Shown here in pieces: positions 27,082-37,195 of a DNA stretch of 39,578 nucleotides (its first letter is position 1; the number at the start of each line of letters is the position of its first letter). The notes under the pieces were generated by a model, which was given only the letters and a program-made list of their open reading frames with translations, did not search any database and was not told where the DNA came from. Position numbers and translations under genes: made by a program. Origin of the DNA: an uncultured Meiothermus sp. (lineage in GTDB: Bacteria; Deinococcota; Deinococci; Deinococcales; Thermaceae); contig CALFDH010000151.1 of assembly GCA_937950405.1 (NCBI GenBank), positions 1 to 39,578 on the forward strand, written 5' to 3'.

Positions 27082-28536
27082 ATGGGGATGAGGGTCAAGC
27101 TTCGGCATGACAGACATGTGGCGTTATACCGTCATATTGCCGAGGAGTTTCGCACCCGCATTGCCAAGGGTGAACTACCCCCCGGCACCCGCCTGCCCAC
27201 GGTACGGGCCCTGGCCCGCGAGGTCGGCACCACCCGCCTCACCATTCACAACGCCTACCGCGAGCTGCAAACCGACGGACTGATCGAGTCAGTGGTGGGG
27301 CGGGGTACTTTTGTGAGTGCGCAGGCCCAGCCCACCGCACAGCCCAGCTTTAGCGAGCGGCTGGAGCCCGACTCGGTGCTCTCCGACCTGCACCGCTTGC
27401 AGCACACCCGGGTACTGCACAACCTGGCCCTGGCTACCGCCGACCCGGCGCTCTTTCCCTACGAGGCTTTTTGGGCCTGCCTGGAGGCGTTCAAACCCCT
27501 GGCCAAAGAGGTGTTTGGCTACGGCTCGGTGATGGGGGAGCCGGAGCTCAGGGTCTCCCTCAGCGAGCTCTTGGAGCAGCGCGGGGTGAGGGCCGACCCC
27601 GAAGAGGTGCTGGTTACGGTGGGGGGGTTGCAGGGGCTGGCCCTGGTCTGCCGGGCCCTGGCCGAACCCGGCGAAGAGGTGCTTCTGGAGGAGCCCACTT
27701 ACCTGGGTTTGTTGGGCATCCTCAAGCAGTTCCGCCTCAAGCCCCTGCCGGTACAACTCGATGCAGAGGGCCCCCGGCTGGAGGAGATCGAGGCCCTGCT
27801 AAAACGCCACCGCCCACGCTTTTACTACACCATTCCCAGCTACCACAACCCCACCGGGCTGCACTTCCACGAAGAGCGGCTCAGGCGGCTTCTGGAGCTG
27901 GCCCAGACCTACGGCTTTACCCTGGTCGAAGACGACACCCTGGGCCTTTTGAGCTACGAGAAGGTGCCCCCCACCCCGCTGTTGGCTCTGGCCCAGAAGA
28001 TGGGCCTGGAGGCTCGGGTTGTGCATCTGGCCAGCCTCTCCAAGGTGCTGATGCCGGGGCTGCGCATTGGCTATCTGGTGGCCTCTCCGGCCCTGCTCGA
28101 GCGCTTCACCGCCTTGCACAACGTCTCCGACATCACCGGCCCCCCGCCCCTGTTGCAGCGGGCTGCGGCCCAGTTCATCCGCCAGGGCGGCCTCAAGCAG
28201 CACCTGAGGCAGGTCATTCCCATCTACCAGAAGCGCCGGGATGTGCTGCTCCAGGCCCTGAAGCGCCACATGCCCGATGGCGTGCGTTGGAGCCATCCCG
28301 AAGGGGGGTTCTCCTGCTGGGTCAGCCTGCCCCGGCTGTTTTCGAACCTCGAGCTGCACCACCAGGCCCTGGCCCAGGGGGTGGCCATCACGCCGGGCGA
28401 GGTGTTTTTGGTACAGACCGACCAGACCATGCACTTCCGGCTGTGTTTTGGAGCCCAGACCGCCGAAGGTTTGGAAGAGGGGGTGAAAGAGCTGGCAAAA
28501 CTGATCCGTCTGCGGGTTTCACACGAACGGGCTTGA
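27082..28536 (+). CDS. MocR-type transcriptional regulator (GntR wHTH fused to class-I aminotransferase domain)
   Basis: N-term AEEFRTRIAKGELPPGTRLPTVRALAREVGTTRLTIHNAYRELQTDGLIESVVGRGTFV; C-term aminotransferase ...SYHNPTGLHF...LASLSKVLMPGLRIGYLVA. Confidence 0.93.
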   Translation: MGMRVKLRHDRHVALYRHIAEEFRTRIAKGELPPGTRLPTVRALAREVGTTRLTIHNAYRELQTDGLIESVVGRGTFVSAQAQPTAQPSFSERLEPDSVLSDLHRLQHTRVLHNLALATADPALFPYEAFWACLEAFKPLAKEVFGYGSVMGEPELRVSLSELLEQRGVRADPEEVLVTVGGLQGLALVCRALAEPGEEVLLEEPTYLGLLGILKQFRLKPLPVQLDAEGPRLEEIEALLKRHRPRFYYTIPSYHNPTGLHFHEERLRRLLELAQTYGFTLVEDDTLGLLSYEKVPPTPLLALAQKMGLEARVVHLASLSKVLMPGLRIGYLVASPALLERFTALHNVSDITGPPPLLQRAAAQFIRQGGLKQHLRQVIPIYQKRRDVLLQALKRHMPDGVRWSHPEGGFSCWVSLPRLFSNLELHHQALAQGVAITPGEVFLVQTDQTMHFRLCFGAQTAEGLEEGVKELAKLIRLRVSHERA

Positions 28537-28561
28537 AGCGAGCTGGTGGGAGGTAGCTCAC

Positions 28562-30019
28562 ATGGACAACAAACCCAAAGAAGTACGCGGGGCACACTAT
28601 GTAGATGTAGACAATACCTATCTAGAGAAGCGGCGCCTGCGCAAGAGCGCGGGCTGGGTGCTTTTGTGGGGCCTGGGGGTGGGGGCGGTCATCTCGGGCG
28701 ACTTCTTCGGCTGGAACTTCGGGCTGGCCGCGGGGGGCTTTGGCGGGCTTTTGCTGGCGACCATCGTGGTGGCGGTGATGTATGTGACTATGGTGCTCTC
28801 CATCGCCGAGCTCTCCACCGCCCTGCCCCACGCCGGGGGCTTTTACTCCTTCACCCGCAACGCCTTTGGCCCCAACTGGGCCTATCTGAACGGGGTCACC
28901 GACCTTATCGAGTACGTGATTACCCCGGCCGTGATCGTGGTGGGCATTGCGGGCTACATGAACGCCCTGATTCCGGGGGTGCCGGCCTGGATCTGGTGGG
29001 CGGCCTTTTACGCTATCTTTGTGGGTATCAACATCCGCGGCACCGCCCTGACCCTCCGGGTCTCGCTGATCGTAACCTTGCTGGCGCTGGCGGTGCTGGT
29101 CTTTTTCTACGTAGCTGCTGGGTTCTCCGGTGCCTTTAGCTGGGATAAGGTCTTCAACATCGCGCCAGCGGAGGGGGGCTCGAGCTTCCTCCCCTTCGGC
29201 TGGTACGGGGTTTTTGCGGCCTTGCCCTTTGCCATCTGGTTCTACCTGGCCATCGAGCAGCTACCCCTGGCCGCCGAGGAGTCGCACGACGTGGTGCGCG
29301 ACATGCCCCGGGCGCTTATTCTGGGCATCCTGACCCTGCTGGTGCTCTCGGTGCTGACCCTGATTCTCAATACCGGCGTGGCGGGCGCCAAGGAAGTAGG
29401 GGAGTCGGGCGCCCCCCTGGAACTCGGCTTCAAGGCGGTCTTTGGTGATGCGGCGACCAGTACTTTCCTGACGCTCATTGCCATTACCGGCCTGGTGGCC
29501 AGCTTCCACGCCATCATCTACGCCTACGGGCGGCTCATTTTTGCCCTCTCGAGGGCCGGCTATCTGCATACCGGGCTTTCCATCGTGAGCCGCTACCACA
29601 CCCCGCACTATGCCCTGGTTCTGGGCGCGGTGGTGGGTTTCTTGATGTGCGTGCTGATCAGCACATTCTCCGATAGCGTGGGGGCTGCGCTTTTGAACAT
29701 GGCGGTTTTTGGTGCGGTCATTTCCTACGCGATGGTGATGTTCGCCTATATCCGCCTGGCCCGCACCCGCCCCGACCTGCCCCGGCCCTACAAGAGCCCC
29801 CTGGGCGTGCCGGGGGCCTGGGTGGGGGCCATTCTGGCGCTGGTCTGCCTGGGCGCTACCTTCGCGGTGGAGAGCTACCGGCCCGGCGTGGTGGGCACCG
29901 CCGTCTTCGTGGTGCTGATGATGGCCTACTACTGGTTCTATAGCCGCTTCCGCCTGGTGGCCCAGGCCCCCGAGGAGGAGGCCGCCCTGATCGCCGAGGC
30001 GCAGCGAGAAATTCGCTAA
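28562..30019 (+). CDS. APC-family amino acid/amine permease, ethanolamine-permease (Eat)-like
   Basis: VISGDFFGWNFGLAAGGFGGLLLATIVVAVMYVTMVLSIAELSTALPHAGGFYSFTRNAFGP; ASFHAIIYAYGRLIFALSRAGYL, both typical of ethanolamine permeases. Confidence 0.85.
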   Translation: MDNKPKEVRGAHYVDVDNTYLEKRRLRKSAGWVLLWGLGVGAVISGDFFGWNFGLAAGGFGGLLLATIVVAVMYVTMVLSIAELSTALPHAGGFYSFTRNAFGPNWAYLNGVTDLIEYVITPAVIVVGIAGYMNALIPGVPAWIWWAAFYAIFVGINIRGTALTLRVSLIVTLLALAVLVFFYVAAGFSGAFSWDKVFNIAPAEGGSSFLPFGWYGVFAALPFAIWFYLAIEQLPLAAEESHDVVRDMPRALILGILTLLVLSVLTLILNTGVAGAKEVGESGAPLELGFKAVFGDAATSTFLTLIAITGLVASFHAIIYAYGRLIFALSRAGYLHTGLSIVSRYHTPHYALVLGAVVGFLMCVLISTFSDSVGAALLNMAVFGAVISYAMVMFAYIRLARTRPDLPRPYKSPLGVPGAWVGAILALVCLGATFAVESYRPGVVGTAVFVVLMMAYYWFYSRFRLVAQAPEEEAALIAEAQREIR

Positions 30020-30039
30020 CTCGTCCCATAACTTCTCGC

Positions 30040-30183
30040 TGTCTTTCCGAGGTGCGCGCAGTGCAACGAGGAATCAGGTACTGCATGGGTGCAGTGAATA
30101 CAGTGGACTGAAGCACATCAGCTTCCTCGCTTCGCTTTGCTCGGTTCGGAAAGACACCAAAATTTATTGACCAGACCATCAGC
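30040..30183. repeat. Second copy of palindromic repeat (117-bp core 30040-30156 plus right outer arm)
   Basis: TGTCTTTCCGA...TCGGAAAGACA core, same length as 23981-24097; right flank AAATTTATTGACCAGACCATCAGC resembles AAATTTACTTGCCAGACTACTAGC. Confidence 0.85.
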
Positions 30184-30259
30184 ACTCGCTGAGATACAAC
30201 GAACCTCACCTGCCGCCGACGGGGCTTAGACGCGGGACTGCAGTCGCAAGGAGGTATGA

Positions 30260-31636
<1,377 letters not shown>

Positions 31637-31670
31637 GTCACGGGTTGCACCAGGCGAGTTATCGTTGGCC

Positions 31671-31705
31671 GACCTGCGTCCTGCGACATGGGACATGCGA
31701 CCTGT
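31671..31705. repeat. Heptad tandem array (GACCTGC/GACATGG type), 5 units, just upstream of SDR gene
   Basis: gacctgc|gtcctgc|gacatgg|gacatgc|gacctgt. Confidence 0.85.
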
Positions 31706-31724
31706 AACAACTTTGGAGGTGTAC

Positions 31725-32495
31725 ATGCAACTAGCCGATAAGGTGGCCCTCATCACCGGCGCTGCGAGCGGGATTGGCCTCGAGGCGGCCCTGCTCTTCG
31801 CCCGCGAGGGGGCGCGGGTGGTAACGGTGGACGTCTCGGAAAAGGGCCATGAAACCGCCGAGCGCATCCGGGCTGCAGGGGGCCAGGCCCACTTCGTACG
31901 GGCCGACGTTTCCCAGGCCGCCGATGCCGAGCGAATGGTGCAGGAAGCCGAGCAAGCTTTCGGGCGGCTCGACATCCTCTTCAACAACGCCGGCATCTCC
32001 CACGCCGACGACGACGATGCCATCCACACCAGCGAGGCCGTATGGGACGTGACCTTTGCAGTGAATGTGAAAGGGGTCTTTCTGGGCTGCAAGTACGGCA
32101 TCCCGGCCTTGCGCCGGGCGGGGGGTGGGGTGGTCATCAATACCGCCTCCTTTGTGGCCTTCCTGGGTGCGGCCACCCCCCAACTGGCCTACACCGCCAG
32201 CAAAGGGGCGGTGCTCTCCATGACCCGCGAGCTGGCGGTTATCCACGCCCGCGAGAACATCAGGGTCAACGCCCTGTGCCCGGGGCCCTTGCAGACCGAA
32301 CTCCTGATGAAGTATTTGAACACCCCGGAAAAGCGCCAGCGCCGCCTGGTGCACATCCCCATGGGCCGCTTCGGTCAGGCGAGCGAAATCGCCCAGGCTG
32401 CCTTGTTTCTGGCCAGTCCGTCGTCTTCCTTCATGACCGGGGCGGCGCTGCTGGTGGACGGGGGCATCACGGCGGCCTACGTCACCCCGGAGTAG
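31725..32495 (+). CDS. SDR-family oxidoreductase
   Basis: ALITGAASGIGLEAALLFAREGARVV, LFNNAGIS, YTASKGAV catalytic Y-x3-K. Confidence 0.94.
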   Translation: MQLADKVALITGAASGIGLEAALLFAREGARVVTVDVSEKGHETAERIRAAGGQAHFVRADVSQAADAERMVQEAEQAFGRLDILFNNAGISHADDDDAIHTSEAVWDVTFAVNVKGVFLGCKYGIPALRRAGGGVVINTASFVAFLGAATPQLAYTASKGAVLSMTRELAVIHARENIRVNALCPGPLQTELLMKYLNTPEKRQRRLVHIPMGRFGQASEIAQAALFLASPSSSFMTGAALLVDGGITAAYVTPE

Positions 32496-32500
32496 CAACC

Positions 32501-33889
32501 ATGAGGACGCAAAAAACCATCAGCCCGGTGGACGGGCGCGTTTACGTCGAGCGGGCGCTGGTGGGGTCGGAGGCGCTGGAGCAGGCCCTTTCGCAAGCGG
32601 CCAGGGCTCAGAAAGCCTGGGCCCGGACCCCCCTCGAGGACCGCATGGCCCTGGTGACCCGCATGGTGGAAATCTTGCTGGGGGCGGTGGACGCGGTGGC
32701 CGAAGAGCTCACCTGGCAGATGGGCCGCCCCATCCGCTATAGCCCCAAGGAGATTACGGGCGGCTTTGCCGAGCGGGCCCGCTACATGACCCGCATCGCC
32801 CCGGCGGCCCTGAAGGACGTTCCGGTGGATGAACTGCCGGGCTTCACCCGCTTCATCCGGCGGGAGCCTCTGGGGGTGGTGCTGGTGCTGGCCCCCTGGA
32901 ACTACCCCTACCTGACCTCGGTCAATACCATCGTGCCGGCCCTCCTGGCCGGGAACGTGGTGCTCTTGAAGCACTCCGCCCAGACCCCCCTGGTGGCCGA
33001 GCGCTACGCCTGGGCCTTCCAGGAGGCCGGACTGCCCGAGGGGGTCTTCCAGTACCTGCACATGGACCACGACCTGGTGGCCCAGGCCATTGCCGACCCA
33101 CGGGTGGCCTTTGTGGCCTTTACCGGCTCAGTGGCCGGGGGGCGGGCGGTGGAGCGGGCCGCGGCGGGGCACTTCAAGGGGGTGGCCCTAGAGCTGGGCG
33201 GCAAGGATCCGGCCTACGTGCGCCCGGACGCCGACCTCGAGTTCAGTGCGGTGAACCTGGTGGACGGGGCCATGTTCAACTCGGGCCAGTCCTGCTGCGG
33301 GGTGGAGCGCATCTACGTGCACGAGGCCATCTACGAGCCCTTCCTGGAGGCCTTTGTGGCCGAGACCCTGAAGCTCAGGCTGGGCAACCCCTTAGACCCC
33401 GAGACCACCCTGGGCCCCATGGTGCGCACCGAGGCCGCCGAGTTCGTGCGGGGCCAGATTGCCGAGGCACTGGCCCAGGGTGCGAAGGCCCTCATAGACC
33501 CCCGCCACTTTCCCGCCGACGCCCCCGGCACCCCCTACCTGGCGCCCCAGGTGCTGGTGGACGTGAACCACCGGATGCGGGTAATGGTGGAGGAAAGCTT
33601 TGGCCCGGTGGTGGGGATTATGAAAGTGCGAAGCGACGAGGAGGCCCTGGCCCTGATGAACGACTCCCCCTACGGCCTTACCGCCTCCATCTGGAGCCAG
33701 GACGAGGGGGCCGCGCTGGAGCTTGGAGCGGGCATAGAGACCGGCACGGTCTTCCTCAACCGCTGCGACTACCTCGACCCCGCCCTGGCCTGGACGGGGG
33801 TCAAGGAGTCCGGGCGGGGCTGCTCGCTTTCCATTCTGGGCTACGAGCAGCTGACCCGGCCCAAGTCGTATCATCTGCGTAAGGCTTGA
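32501..33889 (+). CDS. Aldehyde dehydrogenase family protein
   Basis: APWNYPYLTSVNTIVPALLAGN, FTGSVAGGRAVERAA, LELGGKDPAYV, FNSGQSCCGVERIYVHE catalytic Cys. Confidence 0.95.
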   Translation: MRTQKTISPVDGRVYVERALVGSEALEQALSQAARAQKAWARTPLEDRMALVTRMVEILLGAVDAVAEELTWQMGRPIRYSPKEITGGFAERARYMTRIAPAALKDVPVDELPGFTRFIRREPLGVVLVLAPWNYPYLTSVNTIVPALLAGNVVLLKHSAQTPLVAERYAWAFQEAGLPEGVFQYLHMDHDLVAQAIADPRVAFVAFTGSVAGGRAVERAAAGHFKGVALELGGKDPAYVRPDADLEFSAVNLVDGAMFNSGQSCCGVERIYVHEAIYEPFLEAFVAETLKLRLGNPLDPETTLGPMVRTEAAEFVRGQIAEALAQGAKALIDPRHFPADAPGTPYLAPQVLVDVNHRMRVMVEESFGPVVGIMKVRSDEEALALMNDSPYGLTASIWSQDEGAALELGAGIETGTVFLNRCDYLDPALAWTGVKESGRGCSLSILGYEQLTRPKSYHLRKA

Positions 33890-33942
33890 GCGAAGGTGGC
33901 CCAGCGCCTCGCTTCCAGCCGCTGCTGCCGCCGAGGACGCCT

Positions 33943-34638
33943 ATGAAGGTTGCTGTTTTGGTTTGTGACGACCCCCCGCCGGGCCTTCAGGGCATCGCGG
34001 GCGACTACCCCGCCATGTTCGAGCGGCTCCTGGGCCTGGCCCTCACCCCCTTCGATGTGCGAAAGGGAGCCTACCCCGCCCGGGTGGAAGATTTTTCGGG
34101 ATACCTGATTACGGGCTCCCGCGCCTCGGTCTACGACCCCCTGCCCTGGATACCCCCCCTGGAAGACTTTGTGCGGGCGATAGCGGCCTCCCGGAGCCGG
34201 TTGGTGGGGGTCTGTTTTGGGCACCAGATGATTGGGAAGGCCCTGGGGGGTAAGGTGGAGCGCTGGCCCCTGGGCTGGGGGGTGGGGGTGCACCGGTTTT
34301 CGATGTACCAGAAGGCCCCCTGGATGGCGCCGCCGCTGGAGGAAGTCCGGCTGATCCTCTCCTGCCAGGATCAGATTACCGTGCTCCCGCCGGGGGCGGT
34401 GGTGCTGGGGGGGAGCGAGTTCAGCCCCTATGCCTTTATTCAGGTAGGGGCGAACGTGCTGGGGATGCAGCCCCACCCCGAGTTTCCAAAAGCCTTTGCT
34501 GAAGCGCTGCTGGAGCAGCGGCGCGAGCGGGTGGGCGAGGCCCGCTACGCCGAGGCCCGGGCCAGCTTTGCCTTGGAGCCCACCGCGAAGGAGGTGGCGG
34601 GCTGGATTCGGCGTTTTCTCGCTACCGGGCCTTCCTGA
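33943..34638 (+). CDS. Class-I glutamine amidotransferase-like protein (candidate gamma-glutamyl hydrolase)
   Basis: MKVAVLVCDDPPPGLQGIAGDYPAMFERLLG; LVGVCFGHQMIGKALGGKVER nucleophile elbow; GMQPHPEF. Confidence 0.9.
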   Translation: MKVAVLVCDDPPPGLQGIAGDYPAMFERLLGLALTPFDVRKGAYPARVEDFSGYLITGSRASVYDPLPWIPPLEDFVRAIAASRSRLVGVCFGHQMIGKALGGKVERWPLGWGVGVHRFSMYQKAPWMAPPLEEVRLILSCQDQITVLPPGAVVLGGSEFSPYAFIQVGANVLGMQPHPEFPKAFAEALLEQRRERVGEARYAEARASFALEPTAKEVAGWIRRFLATGPS

Positions 34639-34679
34639 CGCAGTACCCGCCCTTCGATACCCTTACCGAGGCCGAGTGG

Positions 34680-36404
34680 GTGGGCCTCGAGGGGGCTTTG
34701 CGCCGGGTGCGCTTTGCGCCGGGGGAGGTCATCCTCTCCCCGGCCCAGCCCGAGGCCGAGGGGCTATTTGTGGTCTACCAGGGGGCGGTGCGCCTCGAGC
34801 AGGACGCTCAGGGAGTAGCCTGGCTCGAGCCTGGCGAGGCATTTGGCTACCCCTCGCTCTTGGGCCAGCAGCCCCCCAGCCTGACGGTGCGGGCCGAGGG
34901 CGAGGCCGAGTGCTTGCTTTTGAGCAAGGAAGCCTTCCGCCGCCTTTTGGAAAGGCCCGCCTTTGCCCTCTTCTTCAGCGCCCGCCTGGCCGAGCGGCTT
35001 CGGCTCCTGCAGCCTGCCGCCCTGAGCCTGCCCGACCTGGGGCAAGAGGCCCGCGAGGTGGCCGAAGCGGCAGTCTGGCTCGAGGCCGAGGCAAGCGTGG
35101 CCCAAGCCGCCCGACACATGCGCGACACGGGGGTGAGCGCCCTGCTCCTGCGTGCTCCAACCGGTCTGGCTATCCTCACCGACCGCGATCTGCGCAACCG
35201 GGTACTGGCCGAGGAGCGGCCCCCCAGCGCCCCCGCCCTCTCGGTGGCCAGCGCCCCGGCTCGCACCCTGCCGGCCCGCGCCCCCCTCTACGAAGCCCTG
35301 GCCTACATGGAGGCGCAGGGCATCCACCACCTGCCCCTGGTGGAGGGGGATAGGGTGGTGGGCCTCCTCACCGACCGGCTCTTTTTGCGTCGCTGGTTGC
35401 AGACCCCGCTGGCCCTGCTGCGTCGCTTGGAGGAGGGGAGCGATTCCGGTCTACTGGCCGAGTACCGCGAGCGGCTTCATGGCATTGTGCGGCAAATGTG
35501 GGCTGTGGGCTTTAGCCTGCCAGCCATCACCCGCCAGGTGAGCCTGCTGAACGATGCCCTGACCCAGAGCCTCCTGCGCTGCGCTGAAGCCCGCTTGGGC
35601 CCGCCCCCCTGCCCCTACGCCTGGCTGGCCCTGGGCTCCGAGGGCCGCACCGAGCAGGCCCTCCTGACCGACCAGGACAACGCCCTGGCCTACAAGGATC
35701 CCCAGGCCCGCCCCTACTTCCAGACCCTGGCCCAGCAGGTGCTCTCCGGGCTAATGGAGGCCGGGTTTCCCCCCTGCCCAGGGGGCTACATGGCCGACCG
35801 CTGGGGCTACGCTCTTTCTGAGTGGGAGGCCCACTTTCGCGCCTGGCTTGCACAACCCGAAGGGGATGCGCTCTTGGAGGCGCAGATTTTTTTGGACTTT
35901 CGCCCGATTGCCGGCACCCTCTCGCTGGAGCCCCTGCAGAACTACCTGCGCCAGGCCGCCAGAAGCCGCGCTTTCCTGACCGCCCTGGCCCGCTCGGCCC
36001 TGGTCTTCACCCCGCCGCTGGGGTTTCTGGGCCGTATCCACTGGGAGGAGGGGCAGGTCAACCTCAAGAAAGGGGGCCTCGCGGCCCTTGTGGCGCTGGC
36101 CCGGGTATACGGCCTCGAGGCCGGCTCGCTGGCCCGCCCCACCCTGGAGCGCCTGCGGGCCGCCGCTGAGGCCAGGCTCCTCCCCAGGGAAGAGGCCGAA
36201 GACCTCAGCGAGGCGTTTTTGTTTCTCTCCCACCTGCGCCTCAAGCACCAGCTCGAGGCCCTGAGCCGGGGCCAGCCCCCCTCCAACCGCGTAGCCCAAT
36301 CCTCCCTCAGCCCCCGCGAGCAGCAGCTACTCAGGCAGGTCTTCTGGCGCATCCGCCAGGCCCAGCAGGCGTTGGCTGGGCGGTTTAGGCTGCACGTGTT
36401 GTAA
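34680..36404 (+). CDS. cNMP-binding + CBS pair + DUF294 (GlnD-like) putative nucleotidyltransferase
   Basis: FAPGEVILSPAQPEAEGLFVVYQGAVRLEQD (cNMP); DTGVSALLL..TDRDLRNRVL and ALAYMEAQGIHHLPLVEGDRVVGLLTDR (CBS); WLALGSEGRTEQALLTDQDNALAY (NT motif). Coding-like FLTQYPPFDTLTEAEW upstream suggests the true start is earlier, overlapping the GATase gene. Confidence 0.88.
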   Translation: MGLEGALRRVRFAPGEVILSPAQPEAEGLFVVYQGAVRLEQDAQGVAWLEPGEAFGYPSLLGQQPPSLTVRAEGEAECLLLSKEAFRRLLERPAFALFFSARLAERLRLLQPAALSLPDLGQEAREVAEAAVWLEAEASVAQAARHMRDTGVSALLLRAPTGLAILTDRDLRNRVLAEERPPSAPALSVASAPARTLPARAPLYEALAYMEAQGIHHLPLVEGDRVVGLLTDRLFLRRWLQTPLALLRRLEEGSDSGLLAEYRERLHGIVRQMWAVGFSLPAITRQVSLLNDALTQSLLRCAEARLGPPPCPYAWLALGSEGRTEQALLTDQDNALAYKDPQARPYFQTLAQQVLSGLMEAGFPPCPGGYMADRWGYALSEWEAHFRAWLAQPEGDALLEAQIFLDFRPIAGTLSLEPLQNYLRQAARSRAFLTALARSALVFTPPLGFLGRIHWEEGQVNLKKGGLAALVALARVYGLEAGSLARPTLERLRAAAEARLLPREEAEDLSEAFLFLSHLRLKHQLEALSRGQPPSNRVAQSSLSPREQQLLRQVFWRIRQAQQALAGRFRLHVL

Positions 36405-36611
36405 TGCCAGATTTAGTTTGTGGTGCTTCGCGAAAACGAAAACCCTAAAACAGTAGGTGGCCTAGACACAGACCCTCGAGGTCTCCTGAGCGTTATGACC
36501 TTGTTATATCCTTTTTTGTTGCATCCTTCCTCCATGCTGACCGTAGCCCACAGACCCTTCAGTGGCACATCCTCTTCCACTGGTGGCCTAGAGTGAAGGA
36601 TGTAACGTGAA

Positions 36612-36895
36612 GTGGTATCACTCCTGGCAACTCTGGTCTTTATGGCTGGGTCGGCTCTAGCCTGGGCCTCCCCCGATGCCTATCACGACTCACATCAAAG
36701 TTCGACGCAACGAACCGCACCTTCCAGGTGAATGGGGTCTTGGTGAGCGTCACTGCGGCCACCCGCTACGAAGTCCAAGACGTATTGGTTAGCGCCGATA
36801 CCTTCTTCGCTACCAACCGCAACGGTGCGCGTGTGGAGGTCAAAGGTCTGCTGAGCTCGAGCGGCCTGGTGGCCAGCAAAGTCGAAATTAAGTAA
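36612..36895 (+). pseudogene. Remnant of a secreted DUF5666-type protein (signal peptide and C-terminal domain now in different frames)
   Basis: VVSLLATLVFMAGSALAWASPDAYHDSH... in one frame, then FDATNRTFQVNGVLVSVTAATRYEVQDVLVSADTFFATNRNGARVEVKGLLSSSGLVASKVEIK* in another. Confidence 0.6.
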
Positions 36896-36911
36896 CCCGA
36901 CCCACTCCTAG

Positions 36912-36940
36912 CCCGGCGTGCCAGCACGCCGGGTTTTTTT
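36912..36940 (+). terminator. Strong Rho-independent terminator
   Basis: CCCGGCGTGCCAGCACGCCGGG followed by TTTTTTT. Confidence 0.92.
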
Positions 36941-36975
36941 GTTATCAAGAGATTGAACCACCAAGAGAAGTTTCG

Positions 36976-36999
36976 ATAAGCCTCGCTGACTTGGGAATT
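36976..36999 (+). repeat. 24-bp direct repeat copy 1 (ATAAGCCTCGCTGACTTGGGAATT)
   Basis: Matches 37108-37131 (ATAAGCCTAGTTGACTTGGGAATT) with 2 mismatches. Confidence 0.8.
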
Positions 37000-37107
37000 T
37001 ATTAGCGCATAGAGTAGACCCCAATTCGGAAAAGCGACCCCCCCCACCATCTCCAGCCCGCACCCATAAGCGCAAGGAGCCGTCAAGCGGGGTTGTGCTC
37101 CGCCTCA

Positions 37108-37131
37108 ATAAGCCTAGTTGACTTGGGAATT
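37108..37131 (+). repeat. 24-bp direct repeat copy 2
   Basis: See copy 1 at 36976-36999. Confidence 0.8.
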
Positions 37132-37146
37132 CAGTCAGTGTAAAGT
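37118..37146 (+). promoter_or_regulatory. Sigma70-type promoter of helicase gene, embedded in direct repeat copy 2
   Basis: TTGACT - 17 nt - TAAAGT. Confidence 0.55.
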
Positions 37147-37195
37147 TGAATTTCTCACTGCCTTCTGCTGTGTATTGTGGCATAATCAGGCTCAA

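Noticed and set aside
27471-28556. 361-aa plus-strand ORF overlapping the MocR gene in another frame
   Set aside because: Gly/Ala/Pro-rich alternate-frame translation, no domain features
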